Assembly: GCF_002549775.1 (NCBI RefSeq)
Contig: NZ_NMTR01000017.1
Location: 1 to 64,000 of the forward strand
Origin: Faecalibacterium langellae
Lineage (GTDB): Bacteria > Bacillota > Clostridia > Oscillospirales > Ruminococcaceae
DNA: 64,000 nt
Direction: 5' to 3'
Below, in pieces: positions 25,691-34,400 of the stretch; within the stretch, counting starts at the first letter, position 1, and the number at the start of each line of letters is the position of its first letter. The notes beneath the pieces are model-generated. The model made no database searches, was not told where the DNA came from, and was given only the letters and a program-made list of their open reading frames with translations. A program made the translations under genes and the position numbers.

Positions 25691-25705
25691 ATTCAGAATT
25701 CGGAG

Positions 25706-25740
25706 AAACGCCGCCGGAGCCCGACTGCTCGGCGGCGTTT
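25706..25740. terminator. Second hairpin after ilvE
   Basis: AAACGCCGCCG (25706-25716) pairs with CGGCGGCGTTT (25730-25740). The rest of 25741-25881 holds a fragment of the dispersed intergenic repeat (CTTCCCCCGAGGGGGAAG) and no gene. Confidence 0.55.
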
Positions 25741-25881
25741 GCCGTATCTGGGAAAAGCCTTCCCCCGAGGGGGAAGCCTATAAAACATTGCTTTCTTTCT
25801 CCTGCAGTGCTAAACTGGATTCAGAACTGCGGCCTGCATTGCGGCAGGCCCTGAGCAGGAAAGATTGAGAGGGATGAACCC

Positions 25882-26652
25882 ATGGTCAAAAAATGGAGCG
25901 TGAGCTACCCTGCCGTCAATGGCACCGAGCAGCGCAGAGTGTATGTTTATCTGCCCACCATGTATGAATCGGAGCCGGACCGCCGGTATCCGGTGCTGTA
26001 CATGTTCGACGGCCAGAACGTCTTTTTTGATGAGGACGCTACTTACGGCAAGAGCTGGGGCGTGGCCGATTATCTGGACTACACCGACACCCCGCTGATC
26101 GTGGCGGCGGTGGAATGCAACGCCGGAGCCAACAATGAGCGGCTGGTGGAGTATTCGCCCTACCGGTTCGATGACCCGCAGTTCGGCCACTTTGACGGCA
26201 AGGGGCAGGCCACCATGAGCTGGTACATCCACCGGTTCAAGCCCTTCATCGACCGCAACTTCCGCACCCTGCCGGACCGGGAGCACACCTTTATCGGCGG
26301 CAGCAGCATGGGCGGCCTGATGAGTCTGTATGCCCTGCTGCAGTACAACGACACCTTCAGCCGTGCAGCGGCCCTGTCGCCGTCCATCTGGGTGTCGCCG
26401 GAAAAGCTCTCCGGCCTTGTGGGCCGCGCCAAACTGGAGCCCGGCACCGTGCTCTACATGGACTACGGCTCCCGCGAGATGGGCAACCACGAGGGCATCC
26501 GCAAGGACTTTGCGCAGCTGACCGAAAAGCTCATGGTCCGGGGCATCCACCTGACCGCCCGCCTTGTGCCCGGCGGCACCCACAGCGAAGCCAGCTGGGA
26601 AAAGCAGCTGCCCTTCGTGTTCCATACGCTGATGTATGAGGTGGAAGAATAA
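25882..26652 (+). CDS. Esterase-family alpha/beta hydrolase
   Basis: This 256-residue protein is of the esterase D/Fes-like type: YLPTMYESEPDRRYPVLYM near the N terminus, then FIGGSSMGGLMSLYAL with the nucleophile serine at about 142. The acid is probably near YMDYGSREMG, and the histidine is in PGGTHSEASWEKQ. No signal peptide is seen, so it is intracellular. It is the first of three same-strand genes separated by dispersed repeats (esterase, esterase, ATP-grasp). The natural ester is unknown; siderophore or carbohydrate esters are known substrates of relatives. Confidence 0.85.
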   Translation: MVKKWSVSYPAVNGTEQRRVYVYLPTMYESEPDRRYPVLYMFDGQNVFFDEDATYGKSWGVADYLDYTDTPLIVAAVECNAGANNERLVEYSPYRFDDPQFGHFDGKGQATMSWYIHRFKPFIDRNFRTLPDREHTFIGGSSMGGLMSLYALLQYNDTFSRAAALSPSIWVSPEKLSGLVGRAKLEPGTVLYMDYGSREMGNHEGIRKDFAQLTEKLMVRGIHLTARLVPGGTHSEASWEKQLPFVFHTLMYEVEE

Positions 26653-26663
26653 CGGGTAGCGGC

Positions 26664-26836
26664 CTCGCCCTCTCAGTCACCTTCGGTGACAGCTGTTCCC
26701 CTTCTGGCACTTCGTGCCACCTCCCCCGGCCGGGGGAGTCTTTCCCAAAGGGGGAGCCAAGAACTTGACCGTTACGCTCTTGCCTCTCCCTTTGGGAGAG
26801 GTGGCAAGACGCAAAGCGGCTTGACGGAGAGGGCGA
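26664..26836 (+). repeat. Dispersed intergenic palindromic repeat, full copy
   Basis: This element of about 173 bp starts CTCGCCCTCTCAGTCACC and ends GACGGAGAGGGCGAG, so its ends are inverted repeats. Inside are the hairpins CACCTTCGGTG, GGCACTTCGTGCC, CCCCCGGCCGGGGG and CTCTCCCTTTGGGAGAG. Related copies are at 27636, 35741, 40459 and 42992, with fragments at 17022, 25753 and 29934. Confidence 0.8.
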
Positions 26837-26877
26837 GCACGCTAAAAATGATCAGTACAACCAAAGGAGGAATCACC

Positions 26878-27630
26878 ATGGAAATGCAGTATTTCAAGGA
26901 TTACAGCCCGGCGCTGGGCCGCGACATGGAGTGCAAAATTTACGGCCACGCAGGCCGCCCGATGCTCTACATCCCCTGCCAGGACGGCCGCTTCTTCGAT
27001 TTTGAGGACTTCCATATGGCCGACACCCTCGCCCCGTGGATCGACGCGGGCAAGATCATGGTGATCTCCATCGACACCATGGACAAGGAGACTTGGTCGG
27101 ATACCCAGGGCGACCCCTACTGGCGCATCCGCCGCTATGAGCAGTGGCTGCGCTACATCGTGGACGAGGCTGTGCCCAAAATTCAGTATATGGCCAAAGA
27201 GCGCAACGGCTGGGACGGCCTGCCCGGCGTCATCGCCTTCGGCTGCAGTCTGGGTGCCACCCACGCCGTCAACCTGTATCTGCGCCGCCCGGACGTGTTC
27301 TGCGGCTGCTTGGCCCTCAGCGGCATTTATACCGCCCACTACGGTTTCGGCGATTACATGGACGAGCTGGTGTACATGAACTCCCCGGTGGACTACATGA
27401 AGAACTTCCCGGAAGATCACCCCTACATGCAGCTGTTCCGCAGCCAGAAAGCGGTCATCTGCTGCGGCCAGGGCGACTGGGAGCAGCCGGACACCACCTG
27501 GTTCTTGAAGCGCATCTTCGAGGCCAAGAACATCCCCGTCTGGGTGGACCTGTGGGGCCACGACGTGAACCACGACTGGAACTGGTGGTATAAGCAGACT
27601 GCATATTACATGCCGTATATTCTGGGGTGA
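26878..27630 (+). CDS. Esterase-family alpha/beta hydrolase, second paralogue
   Basis: This 250-residue protein has the nucleophile elbow AFGCSLGATHAV (serine at about 124), IPCQDGRFFDFEDF near the N terminus, and a WGHDVNHDWNWW end carrying the likely catalytic histidine. It is distinct from the preceding esterase and resembles a family common beside ATP-grasp genes in Clostridia. The start is fixed by AAAGGAGG 9 bases before the ATG; an upstream frame through the repeat is discarded. The high spacing and strong ribosome site suggest independent translation. Confidence 0.82.
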   Translation: MEMQYFKDYSPALGRDMECKIYGHAGRPMLYIPCQDGRFFDFEDFHMADTLAPWIDAGKIMVISIDTMDKETWSDTQGDPYWRIRRYEQWLRYIVDEAVPKIQYMAKERNGWDGLPGVIAFGCSLGATHAVNLYLRRPDVFCGCLALSGIYTAHYGFGDYMDELVYMNSPVDYMKNFPEDHPYMQLFRSQKAVICCGQGDWEQPDTTWFLKRIFEAKNIPVWVDLWGHDVNHDWNWWYKQTAYYMPYILG

Positions 27631-27635
27631 ACAGG

Positions 27636-27775
27636 CTCGCCCTCTCAGCCGCCTTCGGCGTCAGCTCCCCCAAAGGGGGAGCCTTTGGCAAAACCGTGAA
27701 CTTTGCGGGGACTGCCAAGGCCTCTCCCTTTGGGAGAGGTGGCAAGACGCGGAGCGGCTTGACGGAGAGGGCGAG
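27636..27775 (+). repeat. Dispersed intergenic palindromic repeat, shorter copy
   Basis: The copy starts CTCGCCCTCTCAGCCGCC and ends GACGGAGAGGGCGAG. It lacks the middle hairpins of the 26664 copy but keeps CTCTCCCTTTGGGAGAG and the inverted ends. Confidence 0.8.
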
Positions 27776-27806
27776 GACGCTATAGAGGAAAGAGGAATCA
27801 AAAACC

Positions 27807-29168
27807 ATGCAGAATTTCATTTTCATTTCGCCCAACTTCCCCACCAACTACTGGCAGTTCTGCCGTGAGCTGAAGAACAACGGCATGAACGTGCTGGGCA
27901 TCGGCGACCAGCCCTACGACGAGCTGAAGCCGGAGCTGAAGGACAGCCTGAACGAGTACTACAAGGTGGGCAGTCTGGAAAACTACGACGAAGTCTACCG
28001 CGCCGTGGCCTTCTTTGCCTTCAAGTATGGCCGCATCGACTGGCTGGAGTCCAACAACGAATACTGGCTGGAACGCGACGCCGCCCTGCGCACCGACTTC
28101 CACATTACCAGCGGTTTCCAGACTTCCGATATGCCCCGCATCAAGTACAAGAGCAAGATGAAGGAGTATTACCAGAAGGCCGGCATCGCCACCGCCCGCT
28201 ACCACATGGTGGACGACTACGCAGGCTGCAAGGCCTTTGTGGATGAGGTGGGCTACCCGGTGGTGGTCAAGCCCGACAACGGCGTGGGAGCCTCGGACAC
28301 CCATCGCCTTTCCAGCGATGCCCAGCTGAAGGAGTTTCTGGTCTACAAGACCGCCCATCACCCGGATGTGGAGTACATCATGGAGGAGTTCGTCCGCGCC
28401 GAGGTGAACAGCTACGACGCCATCATCGACGCCAACGGCAACCCCATCTTTGAGGCCGGCAATGTCAGCCCCATGTCCATCATGGATATCGTCAATGACA
28501 ACGATAACTCCATCTACTACATCATCAAGGACCTGCCCGAGGATACCCGCGCCGCAGGCCGCGCCGCCGTCAAGAGCTTTGGCGTCAAGAGCCGCTTCAT
28601 CCACTTCGAGTTCTTCCGCATGACCGAAGATCAGGCCAGCATGGGCAAGAAGGGCCAGATCGTGGCGCTGGAAGTCAACATGCGCCCCTGCGGCGGCTTC
28701 ACCCCGGATATGATCAACTTTGCCCGCTCCACCAATGTGTATAAAATCTGGGCCGACATGATCGCCTTCGGCGGCACCGATATGCCGGTGGGCGAGCACT
28801 TCTACTGCCCGTTCGCAGGCCGCCGCGACGGCAAGCACTTCGTCTACAGCCACGAGCAGATCATGCAGAAGTATCAGCAGAACATGCGCATGGTGGACCG
28901 CATCCCGGACGCCCTGAGCGGCGCCATGGGCAACCAGATGTACGTTGCCACCTTCTCCACCCGCGAGGAGATGGAGCAGTTCTATTCCGACGTGCTGGCG
29001 ACCACCGATGCCGCCAACGCCGAGGCACAGAAGGAGCTGAGCAGCATTCTGGCCCTGGGTGAGCCGGAGACCGCCCCGGCTCCGGTGGAAAAAACCGCCG
29101 CCCCGGCGGCAAAGCCTGCGGCCCAGCCGAAGCCCCGCAAGACCACCCGCACCGCAAAGAAAAAGTAA
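27807..29168 (+). CDS. ATP-grasp domain ligase
   Basis: This 453-residue protein has ATP-grasp features: GYPVVVKPDNGVGASDT (lysine and glycine-rich loop), EYIMEEFVRAEVNSYDAI, and the metal-binding segment VALEVNMRPCGGFTPDM. It should form an amide or ester bond by activating a carboxylate as acyl phosphate. The C-terminal 45 residues are an Ala/Pro/Lys tail (KPAAQPKPRKTTRTAKKK) not needed for the fold. The pairing with two esterases suggests making and breaking one conjugate. The product is not predictable from the sequence. Confidence 0.82.
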   Translation: MQNFIFISPNFPTNYWQFCRELKNNGMNVLGIGDQPYDELKPELKDSLNEYYKVGSLENYDEVYRAVAFFAFKYGRIDWLESNNEYWLERDAALRTDFHITSGFQTSDMPRIKYKSKMKEYYQKAGIATARYHMVDDYAGCKAFVDEVGYPVVVKPDNGVGASDTHRLSSDAQLKEFLVYKTAHHPDVEYIMEEFVRAEVNSYDAIIDANGNPIFEAGNVSPMSIMDIVNDNDNSIYYIIKDLPEDTRAAGRAAVKSFGVKSRFIHFEFFRMTEDQASMGKKGQIVALEVNMRPCGGFTPDMINFARSTNVYKIWADMIAFGGTDMPVGEHFYCPFAGRRDGKHFVYSHEQIMQKYQQNMRMVDRIPDALSGAMGNQMYVATFSTREEMEQFYSDVLATTDAANAEAQKELSSILALGEPETAPAPVEKTAAPAAKPAAQPKPRKTTRTAKKK

Positions 29169-29194
29169 AAACCTCGAAAACGGAGGAACGAACC

Positions 29195-29902
29195 ATGAAA
29201 TGTCTGAAACAGGCTGCAAAACGCATCGTGACGGCAGGGCTGACGCTGTGCCTGCTGCTGCCCTGCAGTGTCCCGGCGTCGGCTGCGCTGCAGACCCCGG
29301 CCTGGATGCAGGCGTGGGCCAACACCCGCACGGCCGGTGTCATCGCGCAGCTGGAAAAGGACCAGTTCACCGCAAAGATCAAGGTGGACGGCGTGGAAGG
29401 CATTCTGGACATGGTGCGCAGCAGCGGGAACATGTACCTGAAGGCCGAGGAGCAGGACGGCACCGAGAAGCTCACCCTTCTGGTGCTGGACGGCAAGGCG
29501 TATCAGCTGGACTCCGCCCGCAAGCTGGCCATCTGCCTGGGGGATGAAGCCGCCGCCTACAAGGCCATGGGCCTGAGCGAGACGGTGGTGGCAAAGTCTC
29601 TTTCCACCGGCAGCGCCACCGGCTTTGCCGAGGCGAAGAAGACCGTCCACGGCAAGACCTACGACGCGGAAGTGTTTAACATGACGCTGGACGGCAAGCC
29701 CGTGGAGATGACCTACTGCTACGACGGCGGCGCGCTGCGCTACCTCATCACCCGGGTGGGCGGCAAGCAGGCATCGCTGGAATACCTCTCGGTGTCGGAT
29801 AAGGTGGACGAAAGCCTGCTGAAGCTGCCGGAGGGCTACACCGTCTGCACCAAGGGCACCGACGGCAAACTCTACGACGCTTCCGGCAAGGCCGTGGACT
29901 GA
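29195..29902 (+). CDS. Secreted protein of unknown function
   Basis: This 235-residue protein has a signal peptide (KRIVTAGLTLCLLLPCSVPA, cleavage near ASAAL). The mature part alternates short beta strands (FTAKIKVDGVEGILDMV, LTLLVLDGKAYQLD, EVFNMTLDGKPVEMTYCYD), a pattern like LolA/outer-membrane-type or DUF lipid-binding half barrels, but no family is certain. AGGAACGAACC precedes the ATG. It is 26 bp after the ATP-grasp stop, so it may be cotranscribed. Confidence 0.6.
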   Translation: MKCLKQAAKRIVTAGLTLCLLLPCSVPASAALQTPAWMQAWANTRTAGVIAQLEKDQFTAKIKVDGVEGILDMVRSSGNMYLKAEEQDGTEKLTLLVLDGKAYQLDSARKLAICLGDEAAAYKAMGLSETVVAKSLSTGSATGFAEAKKTVHGKTYDAEVFNMTLDGKPVEMTYCYDGGALRYLITRVGGKQASLEYLSVSDKVDESLLKLPEGYTVCTKGTDGKLYDASGKAVD

Positions 29903-29933
29903 AAAACAGAAGATAAGGACCGTTGTGCAACAG

Positions 29934-29970
29934 CGGCGGTCAGGCCCTTGGCGCTCCCTCTGGGGGACTG
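29934..29970 (+). repeat. Fragment of the dispersed intergenic repeat
   Basis: GCGCTCCCTCTGGGGGACTG followed by AGAGGGCG matches the right end of the dispersed repeats. The rest of 29971-30071 is the promoter of the next gene. Confidence 0.5.
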
Positions 29971-30006
29971 AGAGGGCGGGGGCTGCCAGATGGCGGCCCC
30001 TTTTCG

Positions 30007-30035
30007 TTGTCCCCTTCTTCAAAATGTGGTATACT
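30007..30035 (+). promoter_or_regulatory. Promoter of the MYG1-family gene
   Basis: TTGTCC (30007-30012) and TATACT (30030-30035) have 17-bp spacing, 36 bp before the ATG at 30072. Confidence 0.6.
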
Positions 30036-30071
30036 GGGGCCAGAGAATCTATTGAGAACGAGGTATCATCC

Positions 30072-30899
30072 ATGAAAATTCCCGCAAACGGCTTCACCCA
30101 CGCCGGCAAGTTCCACGCCGACGATGTGTTTGCCACGGCGCTGCTGCAGATCTTGCGCCCGGATATCGAGATCACCCGCGGCTTCACCGTGCCGGACGAC
30201 TTTGACGGCATCGTGTATGACGTGGGCTTCGGCATGTTCGACCACCATCAGGAGCCCCGCGAGACCCGCCCCAACGGCGTGCCCTACGCGGCCTTCGGCC
30301 TGCTGTGGCGGGTGCTGGGGCCGGGCCTTGTGGGCGAGCGGCAGGCCCGGCTCATCGACGAAAACTTCATCCAGCCACTGGATTTGAACGACAACACCGG
30401 TGAGCAGAACAGCCTGTGCGACGCCATCGGCTTCTTTAATCCAGTGTGGGACTCGAAGGAAGATCAGGACGCCTGCTTTTTCAAGGCGGTGGCCGTGGCA
30501 AAGCAGATCTTGGAAAACCAGATCGCCAGCGCCAACGCCGTGAACCGCGCCGACGAGAAGGTGCAGCAGGCCTATAAGAACTCCCGGGACGGCATCGTGG
30601 TGCTGCCCTGCTACCTGCCGTGGAAAAACGGCCTGTACAAGACGGACGCGCTGTTCGTGGTCTACCCCAGCCAGCGCGGCGGCTGGAGTGCCCAGTGCGT
30701 CACCGACCACAAGACCAAGCGCCCGAAGCTGCCTTTCCCCCAGAGCTGGGCAGGCCAGCCGCAGGAGGTCATCGAGCAGAAAAGCGGCATCCCGGGCATC
30801 AGCTTCTGCCACGCCAGCCGCTTCCTCATCACGGCCAAGGACAAGGAGACGGCCCTTGCCGCCTGCCGTCAGGTGCTGAAGAACAATGGCCGCATCTGA
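30072..30899 (+). CDS. MYG1/DHH-like phosphoesterase-family protein
   Basis: This 275-residue protein has the MYG1/UPF0160 signature: GFTHAGKFHADDVFATALL near the N terminus, then VYDVGFGMFDHHQ (DHH-like metal site) and LDLNDNTGEQN. Eukaryotic MYG1 is a 3'-5' RNA exonuclease; bacterial members are presumed phosphoesterases. The start ATG at 30072 is chosen because it begins the conserved KIPANGFTHAG segment; an upstream in-frame start lies in repeat DNA. The last 14 bases overlap the next gene. Confidence 0.82.
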   Translation: MKIPANGFTHAGKFHADDVFATALLQILRPDIEITRGFTVPDDFDGIVYDVGFGMFDHHQEPRETRPNGVPYAAFGLLWRVLGPGLVGERQARLIDENFIQPLDLNDNTGEQNSLCDAIGFFNPVWDSKEDQDACFFKAVAVAKQILENQIASANAVNRADEKVQQAYKNSRDGIVVLPCYLPWKNGLYKTDALFVVYPSQRGGWSAQCVTDHKTKRPKLPFPQSWAGQPQEVIEQKSGIPGISFCHASRFLITAKDKETALAACRQVLKNNGRI

Positions 30900-31194
30900 T
30901 GCCGCACGGCCGAAGGCGGCCTTCGTGTATATGGTGCGCTGCACCGACGGCACCCTCTACACCGGCTGGTCCACCGACCCCGCCGCCCGCCTGCGGGCCC
31001 ACCAGAGCGGCAAAGGCGCCCGCTACACCCGGGCAAAGGGCGCGGCGGCCCTTGCCTATGTGGAGCGCTGCGCAGACAAGCCCGCCGCCATGCGCCGGGA
31101 GTATGCCCTCAAACAGCTGCCCAAGGCCCAGAAGGAACGCCTTTGCGCGGCGTGGGCGGCAGCGGGGAGACCCTTTGCCGGAGAAACGGAATAA
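30886..31194 (+). CDS. GIY-YIG nuclease-superfamily protein (UPF0213 type)
   Basis: This 102-residue protein has the motif FVYMVRCTDGTLYTGWSTD (YxV...LYTG in place of GIY...YIG), followed by LRAHQSGKGARYTR, the conserved Arg/His region, and a terminal REYALKQLPKAQKERL, as in the YhbQ/UPF0213 group. Members are small DNA-binding endonuclease-fold proteins of unclear role, possibly in DNA repair. The start overlaps the MYG1-like gene by 14 bases, which suggests coupling. Confidence 0.85.
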   Translation: MAASDAARPKAAFVYMVRCTDGTLYTGWSTDPAARLRAHQSGKGARYTRAKGAAALAYVERCADKPAAMRREYALKQLPKAQKERLCAAWAAAGRPFAGETE

Positions 31195-31202
31195 GAACAC
31201 CG

Positions 31203-31235
31203 GAAAGCGTCTGCCTGCAGGCAGGCGCTTTTGCT
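31203..31235 (+). terminator. Terminator of the MYG1/GIY-YIG unit
   Basis: AAGCG and TGCCTGCAGGCA form a long imperfect stem with GCGCTT (31203-31231), followed by TTTT. It lies 9 bp after the stop at 31194. Confidence 0.55.
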
Positions 31236-31410
31236 GCACAGAGCGGACGACAGCAGACCGACGCTTGTCCGAAAATGAGGGAAAATGAGGTTTTCGTGTG
31301 CAAAACAATTGATTTTTGACACGGAATATGATACTTATAGAATGGTAGATTATCCCTGCCCCGAAAGACGCGGGCAGATGTGATACAGCGAGGAAAAAGG
31401 AGGAAGGACT

Positions 31411-34400
31411 ATGAAGCGTTTCAAAGCGGCGGCACAGCGCGCAACGGCCTTTGTGCTGGCGGCAAGCATGATGTCCTCGGCGGTGCTCCCTACCGTATTC
31501 GCGGCACAGCCGTTGAATGCGGAAAACAGCGTGGATGAACTGGGCAATGTGGATGTCGCGGACGAAGACGGCACGCTGGTGTACCCGGAGTGGGACGACG
31601 ATACGGCGGCAGATTTCCAGGACGAGGGGGATACCATTGACCTGAGTGACGCAGAATTCGATTCGGATGGTGACATTGCAACGCTGGCAGCAAGAAAAGG
31701 CACACAGGATTATATAGACGAGCTCAAAAATGCATATAATGAACTGAAAAAAAAGTATGATGCAGCTGTTACGAAAGCAAAACAGGATGCACAAAATGCC
31801 ATTGACAATAATAAGGATTTTAAAGATGATCACGATCCGAAAAAATCGACTGTTTTGCAGGAACTCGAAACCCATGCTGCAACCTGCCGGTATAATGGGT
31901 ATGCAGTATATAAATGCACCCGAGTATGGAAAGATTATCCTGTAGAGGCAACTGTGAAAAACCCGATCGCAAGCGAATATAAAAAACTTAACAGGGGAGT
32001 ACAGGCTGCAATAAAGTTTGGATTGAAAAAAATAGGACTTAGCTCGATAGTGAATCAGCTGGACAAAGACCAGTTTACGCTTTCGGGTAAAATTGATCTG
32101 AAGTGCCAGCATGACGAGAATGACCCCATCGTTGTAAAGACTGACGATGCACTGGGTCATAAATTCCCAGACGAAAGTGACTCGGCAAACTGGGTCGAGA
32201 CAGACCCTGCCACCTGTGATAAGGACGGCGTAGAGACGCTCTACTGTATTCGCTGCCATGGTACAGAAGAAGGCGGCACTAAGACTCGTGCAATCCTGAG
32301 TGCAAATGTTCCGCACACACTGGGCGATTTGATTACTGAAGAACCGACCTGTGAAAAAACAGGTAGAACATATCGCGTTTGCAGTGTTTGCGGTGCAGAA
32401 GTGGAAGAAAGCACGATTCCGAAGCTTAATCATGACTTCCAGAACTATGTGAAAGACGACAACCCCGCCTGCCAGGATCAGACCGAGACCGGCACCTGTA
32501 CCCGTATCGGCTGTGGAAAAACGGATACAAGAACCATCAGCGGCCCGCTGAGCCCCCACAAGTTTACAACGTGGACGGGCACCGGCATATCGGTCAGCGG
32601 CCAGTATCTGTATTACGAGTCTACCTGCGATACCTGCCATACAGAGACAAAGAAGATCAATATTGCGGATAAGAAGCTGGATGAACTGGACGAAGCCCTG
32701 AACGGAGACCCGCTGACGGCCACGGATAAAGAGCTGGAAAATATAGAGATTCTTTATAACGGCGCAAAAGCGGCAATTGAGGTGCTGGGGTATGCCAACA
32801 AATATTTGGGCACCAGCTTTGATACCGAAAAGTACACCGAACGCCTGAACGGCATGACCGATCGGTACAATAAGTTTGAGCATGAATCGCTTCAGCGCGG
32901 TTATGAGGCTGCGGCCAGCGAAGCGATCAAGACCGCTCACGAGACCATTGACAACAAAAGCCCGTCCGAGATGACCGATGACGAAATGAAAAAGGTCATC
33001 GGTGCTTATGTGGCTGCGGATACGGCGGTGGGCAAGCTGGACGACGGCCGCGCAAAGAAAACAGAGCTGCAGGCAAAACTTGCAGAGCTGAAAAAGACCG
33101 TTGAGGAGATCGAATCCAAGTATGCCCAGAAGGTCATTGAAAGCATTTGGGACGATCTGAAGAACGGCACACTGGATAAGACCAAGCTGGAAGCGCTGAA
33201 AAAGACGCTGGACGACCTGAAGGATTATATTCCCGACAGCCTGAAAGAAAGCTACGATCAGGTCGTGGATGCCGTGCAGGCCGCCATTGATGCCATTGAC
33301 CTTGTGAATGAAGCCAGCGCCCTGATCAAGCGGCTGCAGGAGGAGATCAAAAACGGCAACGTCAGCGAGGACACCCTCAAGGAAGTGCAGGATGTGATCG
33401 ACCGGGCCGGTAAGCTGGTGGATAAGATCAAGGAAAACCCCATCCTGAAGAACGCGGTGGATACCATTATCAAGAACGCAGAGGAAGCCATCAAGGAAGC
33501 CGCCGCCACCAAGGCACTGGAAGCGCTGAAGAAGGCCATTGAAAGCGGCGACCTGAGCAAGATCGAGGAAGCGTTTGAGAAAGCACAGGAAGCCATCGAC
33601 CAGCTGGAGCCCTATGCCCCGGATGTGGCGAAAAAGCTGCGCGACGCGCTGGAGGAGATCAAGAAGACCTATGTCAACGGCCTGCGCGACGCGCTGGAAA
33701 AGGCGCTGGAAGACGGTACCTATCAGGAAAAGCTGGAGAAGCTGAAGGATGTCATCAAGAAGTACGAAGACCTTATCAAGGACATCGACGCTTCCGGTGC
33801 GCTGAAAGACCTGTGGGAGACCATCAAGAACGAACAGCTGACGAAGCTTGTGGCGGATGCGGTCAACGAGATCAACCGCATCGTCAACGATGACAGCCTG
33901 TCTGCGCTGCAAAAGATCGCCGCGCTGGACAAGCTCTACGACGACCTGCACACCAAGCTGGCCGAGATCGTGGGCCCGGATAAGGCGGCTGAGATGCTTG
34001 AGCCGTTCGATAAGCTGATCGAGCAGGCCAAGAACGATGTAGCCAAGGCGGCCGCAGCGGCGGCGGATACCCTCATCAAGGAAGCACTGAAGGCGGTCAA
34101 AGCGGCTGTGGACAGCGCCGAGAGCAAGGAAGACGCCATCAACAAGATGGAAGCCATCTACTCGCAGGCGCATGATCTGCTGACCCGCGCCGGTATGTCG
34201 GACGAGGACGCTACCGCAAAGCTTGCGCCGGTGCGCTCGGCTCTCGACAGCCTGAAAAAGGTGCTGGAGGATTCCTTCGTCTCCATGGACACCATCAAGG
34301 CGGCTGTGGACGTCATCGTGGACGCAGCAGTGGCCAGTGACAGCATTGAGGACGGCCTTTACAAGCTGGTGCGCACGCTGCTGGACGGCGACGATATGGA

